This document shows positions 32,997 through 41,944 of a DNA stretch of 44,482 nucleotides, in pieces. The stretch spans positions 1 through 44,482 of the forward strand of contig JAFVDD010000046.1 of NCBI GenBank assembly GCA_017478725.1, written 5' to 3'. The position numbers and the translations under genes are program-made. Source of the stretch: Paludibacteraceae bacterium (GTDB lineage: Bacteria > Bacteroidota > Bacteroidia > Bacteroidales > Paludibacteraceae). A model generated the notes under the pieces. That model was given only the letters and a program-made list of their open reading frames with translations. It ran no database searches and was not told the DNA's origin. The number at the start of each line of letters is the position of its first letter. Position 1 is the first letter of the stretch.

Positions 32997-34445
32997 ATGA
33001 AGAAATTCTGTATAGTATTCATTTTGCTGATTACCTGCTCGTTAGGCGTTCGCTCGGAAGACAGCATTACCGTGAGTGTCGCCGATTTGCAAAATCTGCT
33101 ACAGCGTGTAGAGCGGTTGGAACAGCGCGTAGAAACCACCGCGGGCGTTGCGCAGGCAGACACGGCTGCATCCCTAAAAATGGCTACAGAACAGGAAGCC
33201 CAACCCAAACGTTCGGGGCGTTTCACTATCGGCGGCTACGGAGAGGCTACTATCAAGCGTTGTTTTTACAGCAACAATTACCTGCGCTACCTCACTCCCT
33301 CCAAGTATGCCAACGACCAGTACGGCGAAGTGGACCTGCCGCACGTGGTCATCTATCTGGGCTATGATTTCGGCAAGGGCTGGAGCGTAGGCACGGAGAT
33401 CGAGTTCGAGCACGGAGGCACGGAGTCCGCCGTCGAGATAGAAGAAGAGGAAGGCGGCGAATACGAATCCGAAGTGGAACGCGGCGGCGAAGTGGCGCTG
33501 GAGCAGTTCTGGCTGCAGAAAGTGTTCAACCAATACGCCGTCATCCGCGCCGGCATGCAGGTTATTCCTGTAGGCGGACTGAACGCGCACCACGAGCCTA
33601 CGGAGTTCTTCGGCGTCTATCGTCCGGAGGGCGAGTTCACTATTCTGCCCAGCACGTGGCACGAAGTGGCGCTCACTTTTATGGGGCAGACCAAGTTCGG
33701 ACTGCGCTACCAGGCGATGTTCCTGCCGGGTCTGGACAGCGACCGCTTCAACCGCAAGGGGTGGATCAATCCCGGTGCCGGCAGTCCATATGAGTTCAAA
33801 CTGGCGAACGTGTACGCAGGCGCCGCGCGCGTAGATTATATAGGTGTGCCGGGGTTGCGCCTCTCTCTGTCCGGCTACTGCGGCAACTCGTTCCGCAATA
33901 CGCTCAGCAGCGTGCGCAACGAGGAGTTCGACTCCATCCGCGGTACTGTCTCCATCGGCAGTTTTGATTTCAAGTACGACGACCACAACTGGATTTTCCG
34001 CGGCAGTGTGACCTATGGCCACCTCGGCGACGCGGCGAAGATAGAAGCCTACAACAAAGTCATGCGCAAGGACTCGCCGTCCAGCAAGCAGTGGGTGGCT
34101 TCGGATGTCATTTCCGCCGGTGCGGAGATAGGCTATGATTTCTTCTCGCTCAATCCTACGCTGCGCGAGCACCGGCAGCGTTTCTTCGTCTGGGGGCGCT
34201 ACGACTACTATGACTCCATGTTCCGCCATAACGGCGAGCGCAACACCACCTATGCCTGGTGCGGCAGACAGCGTATCTCTTGCGGCTTCAACTATTTCCC
34301 GATCAAAGAGATTGCCATAAAGGGCGAGTTCTCCTATGCCATTCTCAACAAGAAACGCGATGCCACGGGCGCGCTGGTCAAGTTCTACAACGACGAACCC
34401 GCGATAGCGTTCGGTATCGTATATGCAGGAATGTACAAACTATAA
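32997..34445 (+). CDS. Outer-membrane porin-like beta-barrel protein
   Basis: The protein has 482 residues with a signal peptide (MKKFCIVFILLITCSLGVRS). A short coiled coil (about 26-46, VADLQNLLQRVERLEQRVE) is followed by FTIGGYGEATI, the usual first barrel strand, then alternating strands ending in IAFGIVYAGMYKL. The N-terminal coiled coil plus barrel is the layout of trimeric porins of the phosphate-selective (OprO/P-like) type. An acidic loop (VEIEEEEGGEYESEVE, about 145-160) could attract cations. It leads a four-gene plus-strand set with imelysin and a di-haem protein, so iron-related transport is inferred. Confidence 0.8.
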   Translation: MKKFCIVFILLITCSLGVRSEDSITVSVADLQNLLQRVERLEQRVETTAGVAQADTAASLKMATEQEAQPKRSGRFTIGGYGEATIKRCFYSNNYLRYLTPSKYANDQYGEVDLPHVVIYLGYDFGKGWSVGTEIEFEHGGTESAVEIEEEEGGEYESEVERGGEVALEQFWLQKVFNQYAVIRAGMQVIPVGGLNAHHEPTEFFGVYRPEGEFTILPSTWHEVALTFMGQTKFGLRYQAMFLPGLDSDRFNRKGWINPGAGSPYEFKLANVYAGAARVDYIGVPGLRLSLSGYCGNSFRNTLSSVRNEEFDSIRGTVSIGSFDFKYDDHNWIFRGSVTYGHLGDAAKIEAYNKVMRKDSPSSKQWVASDVISAGAEIGYDFFSLNPTLREHRQRFFVWGRYDYYDSMFRHNGERNTTYAWCGRQRISCGFNYFPIKEIAIKGEFSYAILNKKRDATGALVKFYNDEPAIAFGIVYAGMYKL

Positions 34446-34483
34446 CAAAACACCATATCCAACCAAAACAAAAAAATACAGCA

Positions 34484-35770
34484 ATGAAAAAAATCTTTTA
34501 TTTCGCAAGCTGTCTGCTTGCACTGATGATGGTTTCCTGCGAGGGTAACCAGACCGTAGAGAACGATTACGCCACCGGCGATTTCGCTACGCTGAACGAC
34601 GCGGACTTGACCAACAACGAGAAGATCTTCAAGAACGCCATCGTGGCTTACATCAACAACACCGTTTTCCCGACCTATGCAGGCATGTCGGACAATGCCA
34701 TCAAGCTGGCGGACCAAATGACTACAATCCTCAATGCCGCCCAAGCCGGCAATCAGGCGGACAACACCTCCCTCGTGGAGAAAGCCGGCGAGTACTGGAC
34801 TGCTTCCCGCATGTTCTGGGAGCAGAGCGAGGCCTTCCTTTATGGTCCGGCTGCGGACTACAGTATTGACCCGCACATCGACTCATGGCCTTTCGACCAA
34901 GCCGCTTTTGAGGACATCATCTCCGACCCCGAGAAAATGGCGAAGCTGCGTACCGAGATGTCCGACGGTTCGTTTGTCGTTACCGACGGCAGCGAGTTTG
35001 ACGAGTACGGTCTGATGGGTTATCACGCACTGGAGTATGCGCTCTTCGCACTCACGGACAACGGCCAGAAATCGACCGCGCACAAAGTAGGCGATTTCAC
35101 AGTGGACCAATGGACGTTTATGGCAGCTGTGGCGAACGATCTGCGCAATCAGTCTATCCTGCTGGAGGCTGCGTGGAAAGGTTACGGACGTGTATCCGCT
35201 GCCAAACGTGCTTTCCTCGACCAGGCGAAGATGAAGGGCAACACCTATCCTTATCTCTACAACGGCTATGCCGCTTATATGCTCCAGCCGGGTGTGGGTG
35301 ACAAGAAATACGCCACCTATCAGGAGGCGGCTGAGCAGCTGATTGCCGGATGTATCGACATCGCAGATGAGGTAGGCAACAGTAAGATCGGTGCGGCAGC
35401 CAATGCCATTCCCGGTTCGGAAACCTACGAGGAAGACCACGATAACATCGAGTCGCCCTATTCGCTGCACTCGATCATCGACTTTCAGGATAATATCGTC
35501 TCCATCCAGCATGCATTCTTCGGCGCACTGCCTACCGATGCTTCGGTCAATGACTTCGTGAAACAGAAAAACAACGAGGTGTCTCAGGCGGTTACAACGA
35601 CTTCGGCTGCCGCTATAGCAGCTATCGCTCTCATCCAGGAGCCGTTCGTGGAGCACGCCAAAGATCCGCAGGCCAAACTGGCTATCGCTGCCGTGGAAGA
35701 ACTGCAGGACGCTCTCAAGAGCGCGTGGGCGGTAGTATCCGGCACCCAGTGGATTGACGAAGAAGAGTAA
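34484..35770 (+). CDS. Imelysin-family lipoprotein (M75-like)
   Basis: The protein has 428 residues with lipobox MVSC (Cys19). The imelysin GxHxxE motif is GYHALE (179-184), and the family core WEQSEAFLYGPAADY...IDSWP lies at about 105-125. Imelysin proteins are helical, envelope-located and belong to iron-uptake systems (EfeO/IrpA relatives); peptidase activity is doubtful. The ATG at 34484 is chosen because the lipoprotein signal starts there; longer upstream reading overlaps the porin gene. It is separated from the porin by 38 bp and from the di-haem gene by 24 bp. Confidence 0.92.
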   Translation: MKKIFYFASCLLALMMVSCEGNQTVENDYATGDFATLNDADLTNNEKIFKNAIVAYINNTVFPTYAGMSDNAIKLADQMTTILNAAQAGNQADNTSLVEKAGEYWTASRMFWEQSEAFLYGPAADYSIDPHIDSWPFDQAAFEDIISDPEKMAKLRTEMSDGSFVVTDGSEFDEYGLMGYHALEYALFALTDNGQKSTAHKVGDFTVDQWTFMAAVANDLRNQSILLEAAWKGYGRVSAAKRAFLDQAKMKGNTYPYLYNGYAAYMLQPGVGDKKYATYQEAAEQLIAGCIDIADEVGNSKIGAAANAIPGSETYEEDHDNIESPYSLHSIIDFQDNIVSIQHAFFGALPTDASVNDFVKQKNNEVSQAVTTTSAAAIAAIALIQEPFVEHAKDPQAKLAIAAVEELQDALKSAWAVVSGTQWIDEEE

Positions 35771-35794
35771 TAACCACCGTAAATAACACCAACA

Positions 35795-37474
35795 ATGAAA
35801 AAAGACAAATCCTTGCTGTTGGCGTCCCTCTTTCTGACAGGAATAGCGCTGACCGCCTGCCAACCCGGCAACCCGAATGACGGCATCACCGTCGATCCCG
35901 ATCCCGAGAGAGCAGATTTGCCGGAATGGTACTGGACGGGAGGCAAGCTCGGTACTACCCAGTTCAACAACACTCAGAACTGTTTCGAGCAGTCCACTGC
36001 TTCCGTGGATAACATGGGCAAAGGCGGCGATTTCACTGTCGGCGACCAGATAGCCGAACGCCCCTTCAACACCAACGCCACGGGTACGCGCTCGGGACTC
36101 GGACCGGTCTATGTGCGCGCTTCGTGCCAGCACTGCCACCCCAGCTACAGCCACGGCATGTCGATTCCCGAAGGAATCTACAACGCCCGTGACATCAGCA
36201 ACGGTACACTGCTCGTGGTCTATAACCCCAACACCGACGCCTATGTGCCCTGGCTTGCCGGTATGCCCCAGCTCTTCGGCGTAGCGCCGTTCAAGGCGCC
36301 GCTGAACCCGGATATGATTACCGTGGAATGGAAAGTGGCGACCGATGAGCACGGCAACAAATTCGCTGACGGCGAGACATATGAACTCCGTTACCCGGAA
36401 GTGCACATGCCCAAGGAAGCGGTGTATGTCTATAACCAAGGTTACCGCGACCCCGACGGGCTGCTGGAGAGCGAGGGCTACAAAGTGCTGCTGGAGAACA
36501 CCATCGGTATCTACGGTACCGGTCTGCTGGACGCTATCTCCGACGAGGACATCATCGCCCAGTATGACAAAGAAGCTGCGGACGGCAAACTGCAGAACGG
36601 GCTCAATCCTGCTATCTATAACGGCGCTTTCCTCACTACCGGCTATTACAAGAACGACCCGCAGTGGGGACCCAAGCGCTTCACCTACGCCCTTACCCGC
36701 GGACCGTTGCAGGACGCTGCCGGAGCCAATGCCATCTGGAATATTACCAACGTGACGCGTTCCGACCGCAAGTATCATTACCTCGACCTCAACGGCAAGA
36801 TTTATGCGGAGTATGCCAGCAAGGACAAGACCGTTCAGGACGGCTTTGAGGCCTTCATTGCCAAGATCGACCCGGATAAGAAGCATGCCGAGTGGTGGAC
36901 TGACGACAAAGAGGCGAATGTCTATAACTACCTCACCTCCAAAGATCTGCCGGCGGAGATGACGGACGCCGAGTTCACCCAGTTCATGGTTTGGCACCGC
37001 GGTCTGGCGGTTCCGGCTGCGCGTAACGTCACCGACAGTGCCGTTCTCCGCGGAAAGAAGCTCTTTACCCAAATCGGCTGCGATTACTGCCACCGTCCTA
37101 CATGGACCACCGGAGCGGACATCGTACGCGACCCGAATACGGACATGAACCTGAGCAGCGACGACCTGCCGCGGTACCCGAACCAGAAGATATGGCCCTA
37201 CACTGACATGGTGCAACACAAGCTGCACATGGCGAACGATATCCGTACCGGCTGGTGCCGCACTACGCCGCTCTGGGGACGCGGACTTCACCGCAAGGCT
37301 ACCGGTGACGCCTATGAGGCACGGCTTCACGACACCCGTGCCCGCAATGTCATCGAAGCTATCATGTGGCACGGCTACAGCCAAGAGAGCGACGCGTACT
37401 ATCCCACGCAGAAGTTCTATGAGCTGGACAAGAAAGACCGTGACGCAATCGTAGAGTTTATAAACGCAATCTAA
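35795..37474 (+). CDS. Di-haem oxidoreductase (DHOR-type) lipoprotein
   Basis: The protein has 559 residues with lipobox LTAC (Cys22). Two c-type haem sites are visible: CQHCH (111-115) and CDYCH (429-433), about 315 residues apart. The arrangement fits the di-haem oxidoreductase/'thiol oxidoreductase' family (DUF1111, PF06537) that often neighbours imelysin genes. The first site lies in the N-terminal domain and the second in the C-terminal cytochrome domain. Likely role: electron transfer at the cell surface in iron handling. Haem attachment would need the assembly protein encoded 1 bp downstream. Confidence 0.88.
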   Translation: MKKDKSLLLASLFLTGIALTACQPGNPNDGITVDPDPERADLPEWYWTGGKLGTTQFNNTQNCFEQSTASVDNMGKGGDFTVGDQIAERPFNTNATGTRSGLGPVYVRASCQHCHPSYSHGMSIPEGIYNARDISNGTLLVVYNPNTDAYVPWLAGMPQLFGVAPFKAPLNPDMITVEWKVATDEHGNKFADGETYELRYPEVHMPKEAVYVYNQGYRDPDGLLESEGYKVLLENTIGIYGTGLLDAISDEDIIAQYDKEAADGKLQNGLNPAIYNGAFLTTGYYKNDPQWGPKRFTYALTRGPLQDAAGANAIWNITNVTRSDRKYHYLDLNGKIYAEYASKDKTVQDGFEAFIAKIDPDKKHAEWWTDDKEANVYNYLTSKDLPAEMTDAEFTQFMVWHRGLAVPAARNVTDSAVLRGKKLFTQIGCDYCHRPTWTTGADIVRDPNTDMNLSSDDLPRYPNQKIWPYTDMVQHKLHMANDIRTGWCRTTPLWGRGLHRKATGDAYEARLHDTRARNVIEAIMWHGYSQESDAYYPTQKFYELDKKDRDAIVEFINAI

Positions 37475-37475
37475 G

Positions 37476-38534
37476 ATGGACTTTTTACGACCTTTCAGGC
37501 TTCGTCTCAAGCCCTTTACCGGTTTGTTGCACATCGCCCTCGCCATTATGCTGACGGGGGCGTGTGTGACGCATTTCTTCGGCGAACAGGGCGAAGTGCA
37601 TCTGCGCCTCGGTGAGACCACTTCCTTGCAAACGCACCACTCGCGTCTGAGTATTTTCCTCTGGGACTTCCGGATAGTGACCGACCCGGCTACGGGTGCA
37701 CCGGCGGATTATGTGTGCGAATTGCGCATCATAGAGAACGGAGTTATGCGGGATGAGAAGGGACAACTGGTAATCGGAGAGGGCATTGCCCGAATGAACA
37801 AACCGCTCAAATACCACGGCTACCGCTTCTGCCAGTCGGATTACGACAGCGACGGCCAAGGCGTGGTGATGGCGTACAACTACGACCCTTGGGGAATAGG
37901 CATCACCTATACCGGCTATGCCTTGCTCCTGATCGCCATGATCGGTTTCTTCTTCCAGCCGAACACACGCTTCCGCGCGCAATTCAAAACGGTCTTCGGT
38001 CAGCGGAGTCTGCTTTTCACGCTGTGTTTCGCAGCCCTTATCATCGTTCTGGCAGCCGTGATGACGAAGGTAGTAACGCCCAAGCCGCCCTTGCAGCCTG
38101 TGCTGCAGACGCCCTTGCTCGGCATTCACGTGTCGGTCATTATGCTCTCCTATACGCTGTTCGCAGTGATCATGGTGAACGGAATAGTCGGGCTCTGCGT
38201 CAGCAAACGGCGCGAACAACTGATGGCGCTGTCTCAGGTGCTGCTCTATCCGGCTCTGTTCTGCCTTACCGCCGGTATTTTCATAGGCGCCGTCTGGGCA
38301 AACATGAGTTGGGGACGCTACTGGGGATGGGATCCCAAAGAGACGTGGGCGCTCATCACCATGCTCGTCTATGCCGCACTGCTCCATTGGCCGTTTATCC
38401 AAGGCAAGTTGCCGCTTAACGGGGAGCAGAAGCAAAAAATCTATCACATCGGCAGCATTGTGGCCTTTCTGTTTGTATTGTTCACCTATTTCGGCGTGTC
38501 ATACCTCTTAGGCGGTCTGCATTCCTATGCTTGA
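37476..38534 (+). CDS. Cytochrome c assembly protein, compact CcsB/CcsA-like fusion
   Basis: The protein has 352 residues with about seven membrane spans. The N-terminal part (spans at about 14-35 and 148-168 around a periplasmic strand-rich domain with KPLKYHGYRF) is ResB/CcsB-like. The C-terminal part has the tryptophan-rich haem-handling motif WGRYWGWDPKETWA and the flanking histidines of CcsA (GIHVSVIMLSY and LLHW). It would export haem and attach it to the CxxCH sites of the preceding gene. It is much shorter than the large CcsBA fusions of epsilonproteobacteria. It starts 1 bp after the di-haem gene, so the pair is surely co-expressed. Confidence 0.87.
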   Translation: MDFLRPFRLRLKPFTGLLHIALAIMLTGACVTHFFGEQGEVHLRLGETTSLQTHHSRLSIFLWDFRIVTDPATGAPADYVCELRIIENGVMRDEKGQLVIGEGIARMNKPLKYHGYRFCQSDYDSDGQGVVMAYNYDPWGIGITYTGYALLLIAMIGFFFQPNTRFRAQFKTVFGQRSLLFTLCFAALIIVLAAVMTKVVTPKPPLQPVLQTPLLGIHVSVIMLSYTLFAVIMVNGIVGLCVSKRREQLMALSQVLLYPALFCLTAGIFIGAVWANMSWGRYWGWDPKETWALITMLVYAALLHWPFIQGKLPLNGEQKQKIYHIGSIVAFLFVLFTYFGVSYLLGGLHSYA

Positions 38535-38538
38535 CAAA

Positions 38539-38564
38539 CAACGCCCGGCTTCGGTCGGGCGTTG
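38539..38564 (+). terminator. Hairpin at the end of the iron/haem operon
   Basis: CAACGCCCG (38539-38547) and CGGGCGTTG (38556-38564) form a perfect 9-bp stem just after the CcsA stop. There is no long T-run, so termination may be partial. Confidence 0.6.
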
Positions 38565-38629
38565 CTCGTGTTCGTTATAGTCCGAGAAGCGTGGAATAGC
38601 TCAAAAAGCGTTTTTTTGCCCCCAAACAC

Positions 38630-38660
38630 TTGCGAGTCTCAAAAAATTGTTGTACCTTTG
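38630..38660 (+). promoter_or_regulatory. Promoter of the metal-uptake locus
   Basis: TTGC (38630-38633), 19 bp, TACCTTTG (38653-38660). The spacer ends AATTGTTG, similar to the tRNA-Leu(CAA) promoter. Confidence 0.78.
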
Positions 38661-38678
38661 CAAGCCGAAACGGTAGCA

Positions 38679-39083
38679 ATGATGAGAGTACGCTGCTCAT
38701 ATAGTATTCTCGCATGGGTGACGATGGTTGCTTTCTGCGGAATGATGGTGGTCAAAGACTACCACGCCCTTTGGATGCATACCGGCGCTCATACACACGC
38801 CTGTTGTTGCCATCCTATGCATAGTGCGCAGCATATTATCTGCGTGCTGGACGGTCTGCCGCTCAGCGAGCACAAAGCCCATACGCACAGCTCGTTCGTG
38901 GAAGCGGATACGGACGGAGAGGGCTGCGCCATTTGTGATTTCTCTATAGCCAAGATACTAAGACCTTCTTATTTCATGTGCGAGGTAGTCACCGCTTGTT
39001 TAGGTTCGCTGCCCGCCCATGATTATTTATTTTCACTCTATACATTCTTCGACCACTGTTCCGGTCGGGCACCGCCATGTTAA
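38679..39083 (+). CDS. Small His/Cys-rich exported protein
   Basis: The protein has 134 residues, family not recognised. A membrane segment or uncleaved signal (SILAWVTMVAFCGMMVV, about 10-26) is followed by clusters of metal-binding residues: HTGAHTHACCCHPMHSAQH, HKAHTHSS and CAICDF. The start is ATG 38679 or 38682. It lies 94 bp upstream of a TonB receptor whose partner lipoprotein is also His-rich, so binding of zinc, copper or a similar metal in the envelope is likely (inference). It is driven by the promoter at 38630-38660. Confidence 0.72.
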   Translation: MMRVRCSYSILAWVTMVAFCGMMVVKDYHALWMHTGAHTHACCCHPMHSAQHIICVLDGLPLSEHKAHTHSSFVEADTDGEGCAICDFSIAKILRPSYFMCEVVTACLGSLPAHDYLFSLYTFFDHCSGRAPPC

Positions 39084-39084
39084 A

Positions 39085-39138
39085 TGAAAGGTGAAAGGTG
39101 AAAGGGGGTTGGCATATGTACAAAGTACGAAGTACAGT
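39085..39138 (+). repeat. Two adjacent heptad arrays before the TonB receptor
   Basis: TGAAAGG three times (39085-39105), then GTACAAA, GTACGAA, GTACAGT (39118-39138). They start 2 nt after the stop of the His/Cys-rich gene and lie in the leader of the receptor gene. Confidence 0.8.
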
Positions 39139-39177
39139 CCCCTGTAATTTCAGTATTTAACATTTACACGGCACAGG

Positions 39178-41358
39178 ATGTATATACTTACTATTTTGAG
39201 CGCCGTATTGTTGTCCGTCCTTACCGGCATGCCTGTTGACAGCAGTTCGCTGCGGCTGGAAGAAGTGACGGTGACGGCTGTGCACAGGCACAGTTCGCCG
39301 ATTACTTCACAGAGCAGCGTGGAAGTGCCCGCCGAGCAACTGAAAGAGCAGTTGCAGAGTTCGCTGGCGCAGAGCCTGAACGGCATAGCCGGTGTGCAAG
39401 CCTCGTCTATCGGTTCGGGGCAGGCGCGCCCTGCGGTGCGGGGCATGGGCTTTAACCGTTTGGCTGTCGTGCATGACGGAATCCGCCACGAAGGACAACA
39501 ATGGGGCGACGACCACGGACTGGAGATTGACCGGTTCGCCATAGACCATATAGAGATTATCAAAGGTGCTTCGGCACTCTTGTACGGCTCCGACGCTATC
39601 GGAGGCGCGGTGGTTCTAAGTACAAGGGGACGAGGTGCGATGTACGAAGATGCCAAACCCATAGGCGGTTCGGCGCAGTTCTTTGCGCGCACGAACAATA
39701 AGTTATTCGGTGCCTCTGCGCGTGTGGAAGGAGTGAAGAAAATACCCAGCGACCAAGTACCCCATACAAAGGAGGGGACTTTCTATTGGCGCGTGAACGC
39801 CACCTATCAGGACTACGCGGATTACAGTGTGCCTACGGACAGTTTTGAGTATTATTCCTACCGCATTCCGCTGTACAAACGCACGCTGCGTAACACTGCG
39901 GGCAGAGAGGCGGACGGTTCGCTCACGCTCGGCTATACCACCGGCAGTTGGCATACCTGCTTGCGCGTTTATGAGACTTGGGCGCGGAGCGGTTTCTTCG
40001 CCAATGCGCATGGTCTTGAGGTGCGGCTATCCGATATTGACTACGACCGCAGCGACCGCGATACCGACCTGCCCCGGCAGGAAGTGAACCACCTCAAAGT
40101 GCTTTGGCACACCGCCTACAGCCATGACCACTGGGGCGTTGAAGTGAACGCCGCATGGCAGCATAACTTGCGGCTGGAGGAGTCAGAGCCTGTCTCGCAC
40201 GGTTATATGCCTACGCCGCCGGACACCCGCGAACGGCAGTTCAGCAAGCACACCGGCACGCTGCACGCCTTGGCTAAATGGAACGTGGCGGCGCGGCACA
40301 CCTTGCGCTTCGGGTTGCAGGGCGAAGTGCAGCACAACAGGCGCAGCGGCTGGGGATTCATCATTCCGGATTTCGAGCAGTACAGCGCAGGGCTTTTCGC
40401 TGCGGAGGAATGGCGTGCCAGCCGCACGCTGACCGTCAACGCAGGCGTGCGCTACGACTACGCCCACATGGATATCCACGCCTACCGCGACTGGTTTCCT
40501 ACGCCCGTAGGAGACACGGCGGTTTATCAGGAACGGTCGGCAGCCATAGCGCGTAACTTTCATAGTTTCACTTGGTCTGCCGGGCTGCGGTATGCCGACA
40601 AGGGTTGGCTTGTACGTGCGAATATCGGCAAGGCGTTCCGCACCCCGATTGCCAAGGAGTTAGGCACAGACGGCATCAACTACCATATTTTCCGCTATGA
40701 AGCCGGCAATACGGACTTGCAGCCTGAAGAGAGTTATCAGGCGGATCTGTCGGTGGCGTGGGAGAATGAGTACGTGCGGGTGCAGGTGGACCCGTTTGCC
40801 GGCTATTTCCCGAACTATATCTACCTCAACCCGACGGCGGAGTATCGCGAGGGGCTGCAACTATACCGCTACACGCAGGCGCAGGTCGTCCGTGCCGGTG
40901 GCGAAGCGATGCTGACCGTCCGTCCGTGGCGGCATATGGATATCAGCGTGCAGGGCGAGTACCTCTTTGCGCGCCAGCTGTCCGGAGACAAGAAAGGCTA
41001 CGGTCTGCCCTTCTCGCCGCCGTGGCGTGTCATGCCCGAACTGCGCTTCCATTGGGAGACTCCCCTCGTACACCGTACATCGCTCCCTCGTCCTTCTCTT
41101 GGCTATGCCGCGATCAATTTCCGTGTCTGCGGGGCGCAGCGGGATATCGTGCCGCCCGAAAAACCTACTGACGGATGGTGGACACTCAACCTGTCTGCCG
41201 GACAGAAATTTCATTTGTCTTCCTGCGAACTGAGTATCAGCCTGAAGGCGGACAATATACTTAACACCAAATACTACGACCACACTTCCTATTACCGCCT
41301 GATTGACATTCCCGAAGCGGGGTGGAACATCTCAGTGATGGCAGGGGTGGAATTCTAA
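39178..41358 (+). CDS. TonB-dependent receptor, probable metal importer
   Basis: The protein has 726 residues. A short signal (MYILTILSAVLLSVLTG) precedes a TonB-box-like LEEVTVTAV and a plug domain with ARPAVRGMGFNRLAVVHDGI and IEIIKGASALLYGSDAIGGAV. The 22-strand barrel ends AGWNISVMAGVEF, with the terminal Phe used by the BAM complex. The size and His-containing loops (RHEGQQWGDDHG and HDHWG) resemble zinc (ZnuD-like) or copper receptors. It lacks the SusC-type N-terminal domain, so it is a classical receptor. The following lipoprotein begins 11 bp downstream. Confidence 0.9.
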   Translation: MYILTILSAVLLSVLTGMPVDSSSLRLEEVTVTAVHRHSSPITSQSSVEVPAEQLKEQLQSSLAQSLNGIAGVQASSIGSGQARPAVRGMGFNRLAVVHDGIRHEGQQWGDDHGLEIDRFAIDHIEIIKGASALLYGSDAIGGAVVLSTRGRGAMYEDAKPIGGSAQFFARTNNKLFGASARVEGVKKIPSDQVPHTKEGTFYWRVNATYQDYADYSVPTDSFEYYSYRIPLYKRTLRNTAGREADGSLTLGYTTGSWHTCLRVYETWARSGFFANAHGLEVRLSDIDYDRSDRDTDLPRQEVNHLKVLWHTAYSHDHWGVEVNAAWQHNLRLEESEPVSHGYMPTPPDTRERQFSKHTGTLHALAKWNVAARHTLRFGLQGEVQHNRRSGWGFIIPDFEQYSAGLFAAEEWRASRTLTVNAGVRYDYAHMDIHAYRDWFPTPVGDTAVYQERSAAIARNFHSFTWSAGLRYADKGWLVRANIGKAFRTPIAKELGTDGINYHIFRYEAGNTDLQPEESYQADLSVAWENEYVRVQVDPFAGYFPNYIYLNPTAEYREGLQLYRYTQAQVVRAGGEAMLTVRPWRHMDISVQGEYLFARQLSGDKKGYGLPFSPPWRVMPELRFHWETPLVHRTSLPRPSLGYAAINFRVCGAQRDIVPPEKPTDGWWTLNLSAGQKFHLSSCELSISLKADNILNTKYYDHTSYYRLIDIPEAGWNISVMAGVEF

Positions 41359-41369
41359 AATTGAAAATT

Positions 41370-41891
41370 ATGAAAAAGAATATTATCCTTCTGTTTGCGC
41401 TGGGCGCAATGATTATCGGCTTTGCCGCTTGTGAGAAAACTGCCAAAGACCTTACGCCGCCGGTTATTGACGAGGCGGGGTTTCTGCCTGCCGACTGTGA
41501 TATTTACTATCTCGGCGATACGATTCAGGTGCATTTCGTTTGCTCCGATGACACCGAATTAGGCAATTTCAATATTGAGATACATAATAACTTCGACCAC
41601 CACACGCACGGTACCTCGTCGGTGGACTGTGACGGCGAAGAGGGCGACGACCACCACCATGACGGGGACGAAGAGCATGAGCATGAACACGAGGCTGTGG
41701 AAGGCGCGTGGGTTTTCAATCAAGACTACGCCATCGTCCGCGGACTGAGTTCAGACACCGTGGACATAGCTATTCCTGTGCCTGCGGATGTGCTGGAGGG
41801 CGATTACCATTTTATGCTTCGCCTGACCGACCGCGCCGGGTGGCAGACCCTCAAAGCCGTGGCTATTCATCTGCACAACCCCAACGAATAA
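41370..41891 (+). CDS. DUF4625-type lipoprotein with His-rich loop
   Basis: The protein has 173 residues with lipobox FAAC (about Cys20). The mature start EKTAKDLTPPVID and the strand pattern (GDTIQVHFVCSDD and GDYHFMLRLTDRAGW) match DUF4625, an Ig-like Bacteroidota family. A loop in the middle (residues about 73-111) is almost wholly His, Asp and Glu (HHTHG and DDHHHDGDEEHEHEHE), a probable metal-capture site. The ATG at 41370 is chosen for its signal peptide. It is probably the surface partner of the TonB receptor. Confidence 0.83.
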   Translation: MKKNIILLFALGAMIIGFAACEKTAKDLTPPVIDEAGFLPADCDIYYLGDTIQVHFVCSDDTELGNFNIEIHNNFDHHTHGTSSVDCDGEEGDDHHHDGDEEHEHEHEAVEGAWVFNQDYAIVRGLSSDTVDIAIPVPADVLEGDYHFMLRLTDRAGWQTLKAVAIHLHNPNE

Positions 41892-41901
41892 CAATCATTA
41901 G

Positions 41902-41928
41902 AAGAGCACTCAAAAGGTGCTCTTTTTG
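41902..41928 (+). terminator. Terminator of the metal-uptake locus
   Basis: AAGAGCACT (41902-41910) pairs with GGTGCTCTT (41916-41924) around CAAAA, followed by TTT. It ends the TonB receptor/DUF4625 transcript. Confidence 0.85.
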
Positions 41929-41944
41929 CTATATTTGGGGCTTG

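Noticed and set aside
34883-37621. A 912-codon open frame on the minus strand opposite imelysin and the di-haem gene.
   Set aside because: The plus strand encodes two recognisable proteins over the same bases; the antisense frame has no family features and is a by-product of codon bias. The same holds for the long antisense frames at 13640-15472, 4111-5427 and 16252-17331.
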